This document shows, piece after piece, positions 42,738-51,520 of a stretch of 64,000 nt of DNA. The first letter of the stretch is position 1. Every line of letters begins with the position of its first letter. This DNA comes from an uncultured Eubacteriales bacterium (GTDB lineage Bacteria > Bacillota > Clostridia > Christensenellales > CAG-138), in contig UQYI01000002.1 in NCBI GenBank assembly GCA_900545265.1, forward strand, positions 1 to 64,000, read 5' to 3'. Under the pieces are notes generated by a model. That model was not told where the DNA came from, did not search any database, and saw only the letters and a list, made by a program, of their open reading frames with translations. Position numbers and translations under genes: made by a program.

Positions 42738-42977
42738 ATGTTAAATGCAATGATCGTGGGGCAGGTGATCCAACGCTGCCGGGAGGAAAAGGGACTTTCT
42801 CAAGAGGTAGTCAGCGGTCTTGCCGGCATTGGGCGCACTCATCTGAGCGCCATTGAGCGGGGCGCCCGCAAGCCTACGCTGGAGACCTTTTTCCGCATCA
42901 GCGAGGCCCTGGGAGTCCGCCCCTGCGTACTGATGCAGGCCATAGAAGAAGCGGTATATTCCCGGGCAGATACATAG
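42738..42977 (+). CDS. Short XRE-family transcriptional regulator
   Basis: 79 residues, essentially one helix-turn-helix domain: VIQRCREEKGLSQEVVSGLA, then RTHLSAIERGARKPTLETFFRISEAL. AGGAGG (42721-42726) gives 11-nt spacing to ATG 42738. It is divergent from the two tiny genes at 42202-42547, with tandem operator-like repeats between them. It is probably their repressor and its own. Confidence 0.88.
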   Translation: MLNAMIVGQVIQRCREEKGLSQEVVSGLAGIGRTHLSAIERGARKPTLETFFRISEALGVRPCVLMQAIEEAVYSRADT

Positions 42978-43021
42978 CAGACCGGTTACTATACGGGGCG
43001 GATATATTCCCGTAACGCATG

Positions 43022-43055
43022 CACGGTGCAGCCTCCCTTCAGAAACCGCACCGTG
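43022..43055. terminator. Hairpin between convergent XRE and M20 genes
   Basis: CACGGTGC (43022-43029) pairs with GCACCGTG (43048-43055). It lies between convergent genes and may serve both; no long T run follows. Confidence 0.45.
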
Positions 43056-43079
43056 TGTATATGTTATGTTTATTTGTTC

Positions 43080-44516
43080 TTATCCCAGTTCCGGCAGGGT
43101 AGGCACGGCCTCCGCCGGGATGGGGCAATGATAGCCCCCAGCAGTACGGGCTGCAAACTCCTCCCGGGCGGCAGACAGCAGTTCCGGCTGCTCCAGCAGA
43201 TCTATGGCTGCGCCGCAAAGCACCTGAGCGGCCTTCAGCAGGGCCTTGTACCCCAGTGGGCTTTTGCCGCAGGAAACGTTTTGCCAGCTGTGACCGGGGC
43301 AGCCGTTGGGCCAGGCCGCCACATGGAGCTGGGCCGTAGGGCACTGCCAGCTTACGTCCCCCACATCCGTAGAGCCAGGTGAAAAGGCGTCTCCCGTGAA
43401 CAGGGGCATCACAAAATCATTCATGGGGCCCTTCTGCATGCCCCGGACGGCGGCGGCATACGCTTCCTGACAGCTCCCCGCGCCGGGCACATAGCCCTCC
43501 GTATGGAAGGTTTTTTCCAACGCCGCTGCAAAGGCCAACTCCTCTTCCGTATAAGCAGGGGCTCCCTGCTCCGAAAGGTTTTTGTGGAGCAGCGCTTCCA
43601 GCGGAGTATTGGGTACGACCTCTGCCAGCCCATCTATGAACTTCCGCTCCAGCGTGGTCTCCGTCATCATGGCGACGGCCCGGGCAATGGTATCCACCCG
43701 TTTTTGCAGCGCCAGCGCCTTTTCCACCTTGTCCGAACGCACCAAATACAAAACGGAGGCTCTGGCCGGCACCACGTTGGGGCTGCATCCGCCGGCATTG
43801 GTAATGGCATAATGAATACGGGCTTTGGTATCCATGTGCTCCCGGAGGAATTCCACCCCCATGTTCATCAGGGTCACGGCGTCCAGCGCACTGCGCCCCT
43901 TCTCCGGGCTGCCGGCTGCGTGAGCCGCCATGCCGTGGAACAGATACTGTACCTGAATACAGGCGTTGCTGGAACCCGCAGCCGCCTCGTTGCAGTCATC
44001 CGGATGCCAGGTCAGGGCGGCATCCAATCCGTACCACAGGCCTTCCCGGGCCATAAAGGCCTTGGCCGCTCCCCCTTCTTCTCCGGGGCAGCCATAAAAA
44101 ATCACCGTACCCGGCCCTCCTGTTTCTTCCAGATAGGCCTTGACTCCCAGCGCCGCCCCCAGCGCCCCTGCACCCAGAAGATTATGCCCGCAGCCATGGC
44201 CGGGAGCCCCCGGCGCCAGAGGCGTTTCCTTTATGGCATACCCTGCCTGAGAAAGACCGGACAGCGCATCATATTCCCCCAGAATGCCGATCACCGGCCG
44301 CCCGGAACCGAAAGAAGCGGAAAAGGCCGTTTCTATACCGCAAATGCCCTTTTCTACGGTGAACCCCTCTTCTTCCAGCACCTGCTCATACAGGGCTGCG
44401 GATCTGTACTCCTGCAGCGAAAGCTCCGCATAGGCCCAGATGCTGTCCGCCACCTGTTGAAGCAGTTCTTTTTTATTCTCTACGGCCGCCAGCGCCGCCT
44501 GTTTTTTCGTATCCAT
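43080..44516 (-). CDS. M20-family amidohydrolase (AbgB/aminobenzoyl-glutamate hydrolase-like)
   Basis: About 478 residues of the M20 metallopeptidase / amidohydrolase clan. Metal-binding motifs are GILGEYDAL near 77, GHGCGHNLLGAG near 100, FYGCPGEEGG near 135, TWHPDDCNE near 160 and an HAAGSPEKGRSALDA segment in the dimerisation region. The length and layout match p-aminobenzoyl-glutamate hydrolase subunit B rather than shorter N-acyl-amino-acid deacylases. GGAG lies 7 nt before ATG 44516; a longer frame starts at 44546. It is a single gene with no partner transporter nearby. Confidence 0.88.
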   Translation of the reverse strand: MDTKKQAALAAVENKKELLQQVADSIWAYAELSLQEYRSAALYEQVLEEEGFTVEKGICGIETAFSASFGSGRPVIGILGEYDALSGLSQAGYAIKETPLAPGAPGHGCGHNLLGAGALGAALGVKAYLEETGGPGTVIFYGCPGEEGGAAKAFMAREGLWYGLDAALTWHPDDCNEAAAGSSNACIQVQYLFHGMAAHAAGSPEKGRSALDAVTLMNMGVEFLREHMDTKARIHYAITNAGGCSPNVVPARASVLYLVRSDKVEKALALQKRVDTIARAVAMMTETTLERKFIDGLAEVVPNTPLEALLHKNLSEQGAPAYTEEELAFAAALEKTFHTEGYVPGAGSCQEAYAAAVRGMQKGPMNDFVMPLFTGDAFSPGSTDVGDVSWQCPTAQLHVAAWPNGCPGHSWQNVSCGKSPLGYKALLKAAQVLCGAAIDLLEQPELLSAAREEFAARTAGGYHCPIPAEAVPTLPELG

Positions 44517-44685
44517 GCATGGACTCCTTTCCCTTCGATGCTGCATAGAATACCACTGTTTATGCGCTCCGTCAAGGAATTTTCGTATGTTTATCCGTCA
44601 TTATTTGATTTTTGTGAATATTATTTCATCAAGGAGCAATGCTGGAACAGGCTCTCCTGTCCGGGGCACGCATCGTCTGTATGTA

Positions 44686-44710
44686 GAAAAAGGGCCGCAA
44701 GGGAACGGCC
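44686..44710 (-). terminator. Terminator of the SGNH hydrolase gene
   Basis: GGCCG (44693-44697) and CGGCC (44706-44710), followed on the minus strand by CTTTTTC. Confidence 0.7.
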
Positions 44711-44744
44711 TCCGTTCTCTCACAGCCCTCTTGGGTATGCCGCA

Positions 44745-45434
44745 TTATATCTTCTTTATAAAGGCTTCAAAGGCCTCTGCCATGACCTGCTGCCCGGCGG
44801 GGCTGGGATGAATACCGTCCTCGCACAGCAGGCCGTCCAGCCGCCGGTGCTGCAAAAATGCCTCCCGCAGATCCACGCACAGGAGCCCTTCCCGGGCGGC
44901 CAGCCGCTCCAGCAGATGGCTGTAATGCTCCTGAAAGCGGTAGATAGCACATTCATCCCCCAGCCAGCTCAGAATATTCTCCCGGTTCAATCCCCGGCGG
45001 CAGATCCAGTCCAGATACTTCTTCGGGTCTATGGGGGGCAGTGTGGTAAGCAGGGGCCTGCTGCCCGCCTGTTTTACGATCTCCAGCGCCCGATCCATAT
45101 AGCGCAGAAACTCCTTTGGCCCCGTAATAGGCAGATACTCTCCCTCCGGATCTGCGGCAATGGCCGCCCAATCAAAATTGCAGTCGTTGCCGCCGAATTC
45201 TATCAGCGTATAGGTCCCCGGGACTTCCTCCCGGGCGGCGTCCTTTTCCATGCGCTCCACCACCATGGGGGCGGTAGCGCCAAAACGGCAGCGATTATCC
45301 AGCGTCAGGCCATGCCGCTGGGCCAGGGCGTCCCAGGGGTGCCCTGCGCTGTATCTGCCGCCCTCCAGCACCACGCCCTTCAGGATGGAATCCCCATACA
45401 GAGTGACGTTCATGATGTTCAAAAATCCTTTCAT
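44745..45434 (-). CDS. SGNH/GDSL-family hydrolase
   Basis: 229 residues. Block I LYGDSILKG has the catalytic Ser, block III is EFGGNDCNFDW, and block V EDGIHPSPAG has Asp and His near the C-terminus. No signal peptide, so it is a cytoplasmic esterase or deacylase. The start is uncertain. ATG 45434 is only about 10 nt from the expected transcription start; TTG near 45422 or ATG 45413 (behind GAAAGGA) are in frame and may be the true starts. The gene is divergent from a DUF1836 regulator. Confidence 0.87.
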   Translation of the reverse strand: MKGFLNIMNVTLYGDSILKGVVLEGGRYSAGHPWDALAQRHGLTLDNRCRFGATAPMVVERMEKDAAREEVPGTYTLIEFGGNDCNFDWAAIAADPEGEYLPITGPKEFLRYMDRALEIVKQAGSRPLLTTLPPIDPKKYLDWICRRGLNRENILSWLGDECAIYRFQEHYSHLLERLAAREGLLCVDLREAFLQHRRLDGLLCEDGIHPSPAGQQVMAEAFEAFIKKI

Positions 45435-45449
45435 CTTGTCTTTTGTATT

Positions 45450-45478
45450 ATATTACAAGGTTTCTAAAATTGTGTCAA
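45450..45478 (-). promoter_or_regulatory. Promoter of the SGNH hydrolase gene
   Basis: Minus strand: -35 TTGACA (45473-45478), 17 bp, -10 TAATAT (45450-45455). Confidence 0.82.
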
Positions 45479-45496
45479 CTTGTAATTTTGTGCATC

Positions 45497-45525
45497 TTGT
45501 GTTTTTTGTCACCATATGCTATAGT
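45497..45525 (+). promoter_or_regulatory. Promoter of the DUF1836 gene
   Basis: -35 TTGTGT (45497-45502), 17 bp, -10 TATAGT (45520-45525). Between this and the divergent promoter lie TTGTCAACTTG-like repeats that might be an operator. Confidence 0.65.
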
Positions 45526-45551
45526 TTCTGCAGAAACGGAGGTACACTTTT

Positions 45552-46100
45552 ATGTCCCTGTCCCCTTCCCCGGAGCTTTCCGACCTGCATGCAGCCCTGA
45601 ACGGCTGGACGCTCCCCCGCTGGCGCCAGCTGCCGGAGGTGGATCTGTATATGGATCAGGTGCTGCTGCTGATGGAAAAATACCTGCGGAGCGCCACCGG
45701 CGAGCGGGTGGTCACTTCCGCCATGATAAACAATTATGTAAAAATGGGAGCCCTGCCCCCGCCGGAAAGAAAAAAATATAATAAGCGCCACCTGTCCCGG
45801 CTGATAGTGATCTGTTCCCTGAAAAACGTGCTGCCCATCGCTTCCGTCAGCGGGCTGATCGAGCTGGAGCTTCAGCAAAAGAGCGAGGTGGAGTTTTATG
45901 ACAGCTTCTGCGATGCATTCGAAGAAGCCTGCCGGGACGCTGCTGCCCGTATTCCCCTGAAAGATAAAGGCGGTCTGCTGCTGAAGAGCGCCCTGCGCTG
46001 CCAAGCCGAGCAGTTTTTCTGCACGCTGGCCCTGCAGCAGTTGGCTTCCCCTGCCAAAACAGAAAAAGCCGGACCCACCGCCGAAAAACAGGCCCCATAA
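45552..46100 (+). CDS. DUF1836 domain protein, putative MerR-like regulator
   Basis: 182 residues. The core TSAMINNYVKMGALPPPERK followed by YNKRHLSRLIVICSLKNVLP is the DUF1836 signature and looks like a MerR-type winged helix (the NYVKMG-PP part matches the wing). ACGGAGG precedes ATG 45552. It is divergent from the SGNH hydrolase, so it may regulate that gene. The last 20 residues are polar and Pro-rich. Confidence 0.85.
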   Translation: MSLSPSPELSDLHAALNGWTLPRWRQLPEVDLYMDQVLLLMEKYLRSATGERVVTSAMINNYVKMGALPPPERKKYNKRHLSRLIVICSLKNVLPIASVSGLIELELQQKSEVEFYDSFCDAFEEACRDAAARIPLKDKGGLLLKSALRCQAEQFFCTLALQQLASPAKTEKAGPTAEKQAP

Positions 46101-46120
46101 GCCTGCTCACGCATACAGAC

Positions 46121-46165
46121 AGATCCTTTCCCCGGTCATGCTGCCCCGTGGAAAGGATCTTTTGT
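46121..46165 (+). terminator. Terminator of the DUF1836 gene
   Basis: AGATCCTTTCC (46121-46131) pairs with GGAAAGGATCT (46150-46160), then TTTG. Confidence 0.85.
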
Positions 46166-46253
46166 TTTTGCCGTTTTTCGGCACCCTGCGCCATGCTGCC
46201 GCATAGTATGCCCATAAGCGGATCTGAAAGGCATAAAAGGAGGTATGGTTCCC

Positions 46254-46541
46254 GTGGATGCATTTAAACGAAAAAAAGATAAAGAAACGGTGATTTTTCC
46301 CGAAGGGAAATCGGCCATGAGGCTGCATCTTCTCCCGCTGGGCCGTGCAGGAGAGATACTGGCCCTGCACAACCCGGAGCCTTTGCACACCCGGCTTATG
46401 GATCTGGGCTTTGTACCCGGAGAACAGGTGGAAGCCCTGTTTGCCGCCCCCTCCGGCAGTCCCCGCGCCTATGGGATCCTGGGCACCGTCATTGCCCTGC
46501 GTGAAAAAGATGCCGCCGCCGTGGAGGTAAAGCCCCTGTGA
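46254..46541 (+). CDS. feoA: Ferrous iron transport protein A
   Basis: About 95 residues with an SH3-like FeoA domain: LHLLPLGRAGEI, LHTRLMDLGFVPGEQVEAL, and a C-terminal VIALREKDAAAVEV strand pair. It has about 20 extra N-terminal residues (charged). AAGGAGG (46237-46243) is one base from ATG 46245, so GTG 46254 (10-nt spacing, in frame) is the better start. It overlaps feoB by 4 nt and is thought to modulate FeoB. No Fur box was recognised upstream. Confidence 0.9.
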   Translation: MDAFKRKKDKETVIFPEGKSAMRLHLLPLGRAGEILALHNPEPLHTRLMDLGFVPGEQVEALFAAPSGSPRAYGILGTVIALREKDAAAVEVKPL

Positions 46542-48388
46542 AAAGAACCGATACAGCCGCCGCTCCCCTGGTGCTGGGGCTGGCGGGCAACCCCAACGTG
46601 GGCAAAAGCACCCTGTTCAACGCCCTGACCGGGCTGCGCCAGCACACCGGAAACTGGACGGGCAAGACCGTAGCCAGCGCCCGGGGCACCGCCCGGCTGA
46701 ACGGCCGGGAGATCACACTGGTGGATACCCCCGGTGCATATTCCCTGACGCCCATGTCCGAAGAAGAGAGCGTTACCCGGGAGTTTGTCCTTTCCAACGA
46801 AGCGGATGTTATGGTCGTTCTCTGCGACGGCGGCTGTCTGGAGCGTACATTGCCCCTGGCCTTGCAGATCATGGCCCTGTTTCCCCGGGTAGTGGTGGTG
46901 GTGAACCTGCTGGATGAAGCAAAAAAGCATGGCATCACCCTGGATCTGCCCCGGCTTTCTTCTCTGTTGGGCGTACCGGTGGTGGGAACCAGCGCCCGCA
47001 GCGGCCACGGGGTGCAAAAGGTGCTGGAGGCCGCCGTATCCCTTTCCCTTGCCCCTGCTGCCGGGCCGATACCCCTTATAAAGGCCCCCGAAGAATCGGA
47101 AGCCGCCGCCTGCGCCCGCCGGGCCCGGGCCCTGTGCCGGGAAACGGTGATCGGCACCGCCAGTCTGGCCAGGCGCTGCGCCTGGGATAAGGCCATCACC
47201 GGCCGGGCATTGGGTCTGCCCCTGCTGCTTCTGCTGCTGTGTTTGGTGTTCTATCTGACATTGCAGGGAGCCAACTACCCTTCGGCCCTGCTGCAAAAGG
47301 GCTTTGCCTGGCTGGAAGCGCAGCTTTCCTCCCTGCTGTTTGTCTGGGGCGCCCCCCTTTGGCTCCGCTCCGCCCTTACGGAGGGTATGCTTCGGGTCAC
47401 CGGCTGGGTCATCAGCGTCATGCTGCCCCCAATGGCCATCTTTTTCCCCCTGTTCACGCTGCTGGAAGATCTGGGCTATCTGCCCCGGGTGGCCTTTTCT
47501 CTGGATGCGGCCTTTGCCCGGTGTCATGCCTGCGGCAAACAGGCCTTGACCATCTGCATGGGCTGCGGCTGCAATGCTGCCGGTGTGGTAGGCTGCCGGA
47601 TCATAGACTCCCGCAGGGAGCGGCTCATGGCCATTCTCACCAACTCCATCACCCCCTGCAACGGCCGCCTGCCCGCCATGACGGCTCTGCTGACCCTTTT
47701 CTTTGCGGGGAACGGGCTCTGGGGCTCCCTGACGCCGGCCCTGCTTATGGGCCTGCTGCTGGCTTTTTCTCTGGGAATGAGCTTGCTCAGCTCCCGGTTC
47801 CTGTCCGCCACGGTGCTCCGGGGCCTTCCTTCCTCTTATACGCTGGAGCTGCCTCCTTTCCGCCGCCCCCAGGTGGGCCGGGTGCTGCTCCGCTCCCTGC
47901 TGGACCGCACGCTCCACGTACTGGGCCGGGCGGCGGCGGTGGCGGCTCCCTGCGGGCTGCTGGTATGGGGCCTGTGCCGCCTTCCCTGGGACGGCGGCAG
48001 CCTGTATGCAGCCATGACCCGGAGTCTGGAACCCATAGGCGCCTTTTTCGGGCTGGACGGCGTAGTGCTGTGCGCCTTTATTCTGGGCCTGCCTGCCAAC
48101 GAGATCGTACTGCCGCTGGTGCTCATGGGCTATCTGTCCGCCGGTTCTCTGGCGGAGCCTGCCTCGCTGGAAGCCATGGGCGCCATCCTTCGCAGCCAGG
48201 GCTGGACCCAGGCCACCGCTTTGTGCTTCCTGCTGTTCTCCATGCTCCACTGGCCCTGTTCCACCACGCTGCTGACCATCAAAAAGGAAACGGGCAGCTG
48301 GGGATGGACGGCTCTTTCGGCTCTGCTGCCCACACTGTTGGGGTTGGGTGCCTGCCTGCTGGTACGCCTGCTCAGCGGCCTGTTTTGA
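46538..48388 (+). CDS. feoB: Ferrous iron transport protein B
   Basis: 616 residues. The N-terminal G domain has G1 GNPNVGKST near 18, G3 DTPGAYSL near 65 and G4 VNLLDEAKK near 122. Then a multi-span permease core with the FeoB cysteine-rich loop CHACGKQALTICMGCGCNAAG near 330 and ITPCNGRLPAM near 372, followed by Gate motifs and the late LPANEIVLP. It drives GTP-dependent Fe(II) uptake. The start is GTG overlapping the feoA stop (GTGA). It is a compact version without a long C-terminal extension. Confidence 0.96.
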   Translation: MKRTDTAAAPLVLGLAGNPNVGKSTLFNALTGLRQHTGNWTGKTVASARGTARLNGREITLVDTPGAYSLTPMSEEESVTREFVLSNEADVMVVLCDGGCLERTLPLALQIMALFPRVVVVVNLLDEAKKHGITLDLPRLSSLLGVPVVGTSARSGHGVQKVLEAAVSLSLAPAAGPIPLIKAPEESEAAACARRARALCRETVIGTASLARRCAWDKAITGRALGLPLLLLLLCLVFYLTLQGANYPSALLQKGFAWLEAQLSSLLFVWGAPLWLRSALTEGMLRVTGWVISVMLPPMAIFFPLFTLLEDLGYLPRVAFSLDAAFARCHACGKQALTICMGCGCNAAGVVGCRIIDSRRERLMAILTNSITPCNGRLPAMTALLTLFFAGNGLWGSLTPALLMGLLLAFSLGMSLLSSRFLSATVLRGLPSSYTLELPPFRRPQVGRVLLRSLLDRTLHVLGRAAAVAAPCGLLVWGLCRLPWDGGSLYAAMTRSLEPIGAFFGLDGVVLCAFILGLPANEIVLPLVLMGYLSAGSLAEPASLEAMGAILRSQGWTQATALCFLLFSMLHWPCSTTLLTIKKETGSWGWTALSALLPTLLGLGACLLVRLLSGLF

Positions 48389-48404
48389 ATTTTTGCGTAT
48401 CCTC

Positions 48405-48433
48405 TTGACAGAACGCCCTCCCTGTTGTAACAT
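48405..48433 (+). promoter_or_regulatory. Promoter of the SPFH/RHH operon
   Basis: -35 TTGACA (48405-48410), 17 bp, -10 TAACAT (48428-48433). The -35 lies just past the feoB stop at 48388. Confidence 0.82.
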
Positions 48434-48451
48434 GATATCAGATTGATATCA
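48433..48451. promoter_or_regulatory. Tandem palindromic operator TGATATCA x2
   Basis: TGATATCA (48433-48440), GAT, TGATATCA (48444-48451). Each 8-mer is a perfect palindrome and their centres are 11 bp apart, one helical turn. They overlap the -10 and the expected start point. The phasing suits cooperative binding of a ribbon-helix-helix dimer, and one is encoded by the second gene of the operon. Confidence 0.75.
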
Positions 48452-48471
48452 CATCAAGGAGGTACCTTTAT

Positions 48472-49494
48472 ATGCAGGAAATCATTCTTACCAAGCGCAA
48501 AAACGGCATGGCAGCCATGCTGCTTATCATTCTGCTGTATGGAGCGGCCATAGCGGGCTGCATCTTCGGCAGCATGGCGCTGGATACGGGCAGCGCCGGC
48601 GGCATCGTCCTTTTTGTATTTTCTCTTCTCTATGCATGTCTGGGCTGGATTCCCGCCATGGGGCTGAAGGTGCTCAAACCCCAGGAGGCGCTGGTGCTTA
48701 CCCTGTTTGGTAAGTATATCGGCACGCTGAAGGGCGACGGTTTCTATTTTGTCAATCCCTTCTGTGTCAGCGTGAACCCGGCGGCCAAGACCAAGCTCAG
48801 CCAGAGCGGGGATGTGAAAAGCGCCCTTTCTCCCATGCAGCTGGGCGGCCAGAACGTAAATCTTACCGAAGAATCCGCAAACAAAAAGATCTCTCTGAAG
48901 ATCATGACTCTGAACAACAACCGCCAGAAGATCAATGACTGCCTGGGCAACCCGGTAGAGATCGGCATTGCGGTCATGTGGCGGATCGTGGATACGGCCA
49001 AAGCCGTATTCAACGTAGACAACTACAAGGAGTATCTTTCCCTGCAGTGCGACAGCGCCCTGCGGAATATCGTGCGTATTTATCCCTATGACGTGGCCCC
49101 CAACGTGGATACCACCGGGGACGGTCTGGCCGACGACGGCAGCCTGCGGGGCTCCAGCGAAATCGTAGCCGGGCGCATCCGGCAGGAGATCCAGGACCGG
49201 GTCCGGGATGCAGGCATCGAAGTCATCGAAGCCCGGATCACCTATCTGGCCTATGCCCCGGAGATCGCCGCCGTCATGCTCCAGCGGCAGCAGGCCAGCG
49301 CCATTATCGATGCCCGGAAGATGATCGTGGAAGGGGCCGTGGGCATGGTGGAAATGGCGCTCCAACGTCTGGATGAAAAGCACACCGTAGAGCTGGACGA
49401 AGAGCGAAAGGCCGCCATGGTCTCCAACCTGCTGGTCGTTCTCTGCGGCAACCAGAATGCGCAGCCCGTGATCAATTCCGGCAGTCTATACTGA
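48472..49494 (+). CDS. SPFH/Band 7-domain membrane protein
   Basis: 340 residues. Two N-terminal membrane segments (about 12-35 and 43-62) are followed by an SPFH domain beginning [20 protein letters not shown]. Its middle contains [24 protein letters not shown], and a C-terminal helical region (about 260-320) is rich in Glu, Ala and Gln. SPFH proteins form membrane rings or scaffolds that sort membrane proteins and proteases. AAGGAGG precedes the ATG. It is followed 1 nt later by an Arc-like RHH gene. Confidence 0.9.
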   Translation: MQEIILTKRKNGMAAMLLIILLYGAAIAGCIFGSMALDTGSAGGIVLFVFSLLYACLGWIPAMGLKVLKPQEALVLTLFGKYIGTLKGDGFYFVNPFCVSVNPAAKTKLSQSGDVKSALSPMQLGGQNVNLTEESANKKISLKIMTLNNNRQKINDCLGNPVEIGIAVMWRIVDTAKAVFNVDNYKEYLSLQCDSALRNIVRIYPYDVAPNVDTTGDGLADDGSLRGSSEIVAGRIRQEIQDRVRDAGIEVIEARITYLAYAPEIAAVMLQRQQASAIIDARKMIVEGAVGMVEMALQRLDEKHTVELDEERKAAMVSNLLVVLCGNQNAQPVINSGSLY

Positions 49495-49495
49495 T

Positions 49496-49717
49496 ATGGC
49501 GGAAAAAAAGCAACTTCCTCTGCGCCTGTCCGCCCGGCTGTATGAGGAACTGGCTCGCTGGGCGGAGGATGACTTTCGCTCCGTCAACGGCCAGATCGAG
49601 TATCTGCTGACGGAATGCGTCAAACAGCGCCGCAAGAACGGCCGCTATGTAGGCGAGGATATCGATGCGCCCCTGGAGCTCACCCTTCCCCCGGATACCC
49701 GGGAGAAAAAGCCGTGA
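49496..49717 (+). CDS. Ribbon-helix-helix (Arc-like) DNA-binding protein
   Basis: 73 residues. [20 protein letters not shown] gives the beta strand and first helix, [19 protein letters not shown] the second, as in Arc/MetJ-type proteins. The C-terminus is Pro-rich. It sits 1 nt after the SPFH stop, without its own promoter. The tandem TGATATCA operator at the operon promoter fits it as autorepressor. Confidence 0.85.
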   Translation: MAEKKQLPLRLSARLYEELARWAEDDFRSVNGQIEYLLTECVKQRRKNGRYVGEDIDAPLELTLPPDTREKKP

Positions 49718-49750
49718 ACCGCCCCATCCATGGCCTTCCGCCGATTCTAC

Positions 49751-49777
49751 AGCGCCCCTGACCGGGGGGCGCTTTTT
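49751..49777 (+). terminator. Terminator of the SPFH/RHH operon
   Basis: AGCGCCCC (49751-49758) pairs with GGGGCGCT (49766-49773), then TTTTT. Confidence 0.92.
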
Positions 49778-49840
49778 TGATAAGGAAAAGGGCCGCAGCT
49801 TTCCGGCGTGCGTCCCTGCTTCGTTTATAACGGCTGCAAA

Positions 49841-51520
49841 TCAGATGAACCGCTTTTTATCCAGCGCCAGCATAAGCATCATGGCCCCAAGGCTGATCAG
49901 TATGACGATGACCCCATAGGCCATGGATACGCCGATGTTGAACTCCTGCATATTTGTGACCATGGAGATGGAAATGGGTCGGTTATGCACCCCGTACAGC
50001 AGGGCCGAAACGGTGTATTCCCCCATGGTCCGTATGAACACAAGGATCCCCCCCGCCAGAATACCGGGGGCGATATTTGGCAGCACCACCCGCATCAGGG
50101 TAGCAAGCCCTCCGCCGCCCAGGCTGTGGGAAGCATCCTCCAGCACCGAATGAAAGCTTTCCATGGCGGTATCGTTAGAGCTGAGCAGCAGCGGCAGAGC
50201 GGTCACGGTATAGGCAATGGGCAGGATATAGAACCCGCCGATCAGCGCCCGGCCAAAGGCAAAGATGCTCTTCACATTAAAGGCGTTTATCATGTTGATG
50301 CCGATCACACTGACGGGCATGCACCACGGCAGCATCATAAGAGCCTTGGCGCAACCGGCCGGAAGGCTTTTTCTTCTCCAGTTCAAATAGGAAACGGGCA
50401 CCGTAAGCAGTATCCCCGCCCCCACCGCCATGAAGGACATTTTCAGACTGTTCAGCAGGGGCTGGAGCACCCGGGGGCTGTCGGCGATCTCCCGATAATT
50501 TTCCAGTGTAAAGCTATGGGGAAAGATATCCATCATAATGGAATGGGTGGTGTTGAAGGAGAGATACACAATGCCCAGCACCGGCACCAGGATCATCAGG
50601 ATCTGTATGCCCATCAACAGCCCCGCCAGTATCCGGAAAGCCGAATGCCCCGTATACAGGGAAGGAGCGGCAGGCCGTGGAGAACGGGTATACCTGCATT
50701 TACGCTTATAATACTGCAGCAGCAGCATGACGGATACGCTCATGGCCAGCAGCAGCATGACCTGGGCCGAAGCAACGTCCATATAGTTGTTGACCTTGGA
50801 TTTTACTATGGCGGTGCTGAGCACCTTATAGCCTCCGCCGATCAGATTTGGCGCCGAAAATGCACCTATGCCCGAAGCAAAGGTCATGATGGAGGAAGTG
50901 ATCAGCGCCGGCGCAATGGCCGGCAGGATCACGCTGCAGAATATCTGCCGCCGGTTGGCCCCCAGGCTCCGTGCCGCATCTATGGCGGCATAGTCGATAT
51001 ACTTCAGCGCCACGGAAACGTTCATGTAAAAATACACATACTGGGTGTAGGTGATCACAAACAGTATGCCCGGCAGGCCGCTGAAGTTCCACAGGGGCCC
51101 GGAAAGGCCCAGCAGCAGCTCCGCCCCCTTTGTGACCACACCGCTCTCCCCATACAGCTGCACAAAGGCTATGACGATAATGACTCCGGGGATCATCATG
51201 GGGCTCAGCAGTGTCATATGCAGCAGGCGCCTGCAGGGCACCCGGCAGAATGTCATGAAGATGGCCAAAGCCGTGCCCAGTATCCCGCAGCACACCACGG
51301 AACCGACCCCCACCGCAAAGGTGTTCTGTATCACGCGGATATTGTTGGGGTTGGCCAGATACTCCCGGAATACAGACAGGGTAAAGCCCTCCTCCGAAAC
51401 CAGCGCCTGCCGCAGCGTGTTGCCCATGGGATACAGGATATACCCCACCAGTAAAAACAGCAGGCAGCCATACAGCAGCAGGGGCCAGATATACTTTTTC
51501 ATGGTCTGCATGGCGTTCAT
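49841..51520 (-). CDS. ABC importer permease with two fused permease domains
   Basis: 559 residues, about twelve membrane spans: two BPD-type permease halves in one chain, each with the EAA-type cytoplasmic loop (AIDAARSLGANRRQIFCSVILP near 190 and SVLEDASHSLGGGGLATLMRVVLPN near 465). This fused layout is seen in iron(III), thiamine, hexose-phosphate and 2-aminoethylphosphonate importers. It overlaps the ATPase gene by 4 nt. Last gene of the PHP-SBP-ATPase-permease operon. Substrate not determined by sequence. Confidence 0.9.
   Translation of the reverse strand: MNAMQTMKKYIWPLLLYGCLLFLLVGYILYPMGNTLRQALVSEEGFTLSVFREYLANPNNIRVIQNTFAVGVGSVVCCGILGTALAIFMTFCRVPCRRLLHMTLLSPMMIPGVIIVIAFVQLYGESGVVTKGAELLLGLSGPLWNFSGLPGILFVITYTQYVYFYMNVSVALKYIDYAAIDAARSLGANRRQIFCSVILPAIAPALITSSIMTFASGIGAFSAPNLIGGGYKVLSTAIVKSKVNNYMDVASAQVMLLLAMSVSVMLLLQYYKRKCRYTRSPRPAAPSLYTGHSAFRILAGLLMGIQILMILVPVLGIVYLSFNTTHSIMMDIFPHSFTLENYREIADSPRVLQPLLNSLKMSFMAVGAGILLTVPVSYLNWRRKSLPAGCAKALMMLPWCMPVSVIGINMINAFNVKSIFAFGRALIGGFYILPIAYTVTALPLLLSSNDTAMESFHSVLEDASHSLGGGGLATLMRVVLPNIAPGILAGGILVFIRTMGEYTVSALLYGVHNRPISISMVTNMQEFNIGVSMAYGVIVILISLGAMMLMLALDKKRFI

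Noticed and set aside
46166..46253. Fur box upstream of feoAB
   Set aside because: No stretch resembling the 19-bp A/T-rich dyad could be found.
46469..48433. Long minus-strand frame opposite feoB
   Set aside because: Gln/Gly-rich shadow translation; feoB motifs on the plus strand are complete.
49808..51454. Long plus-strand frame opposite the fused ABC permease
   Set aside because: His/Gln-rich shadow; the permease is clearly the real gene.
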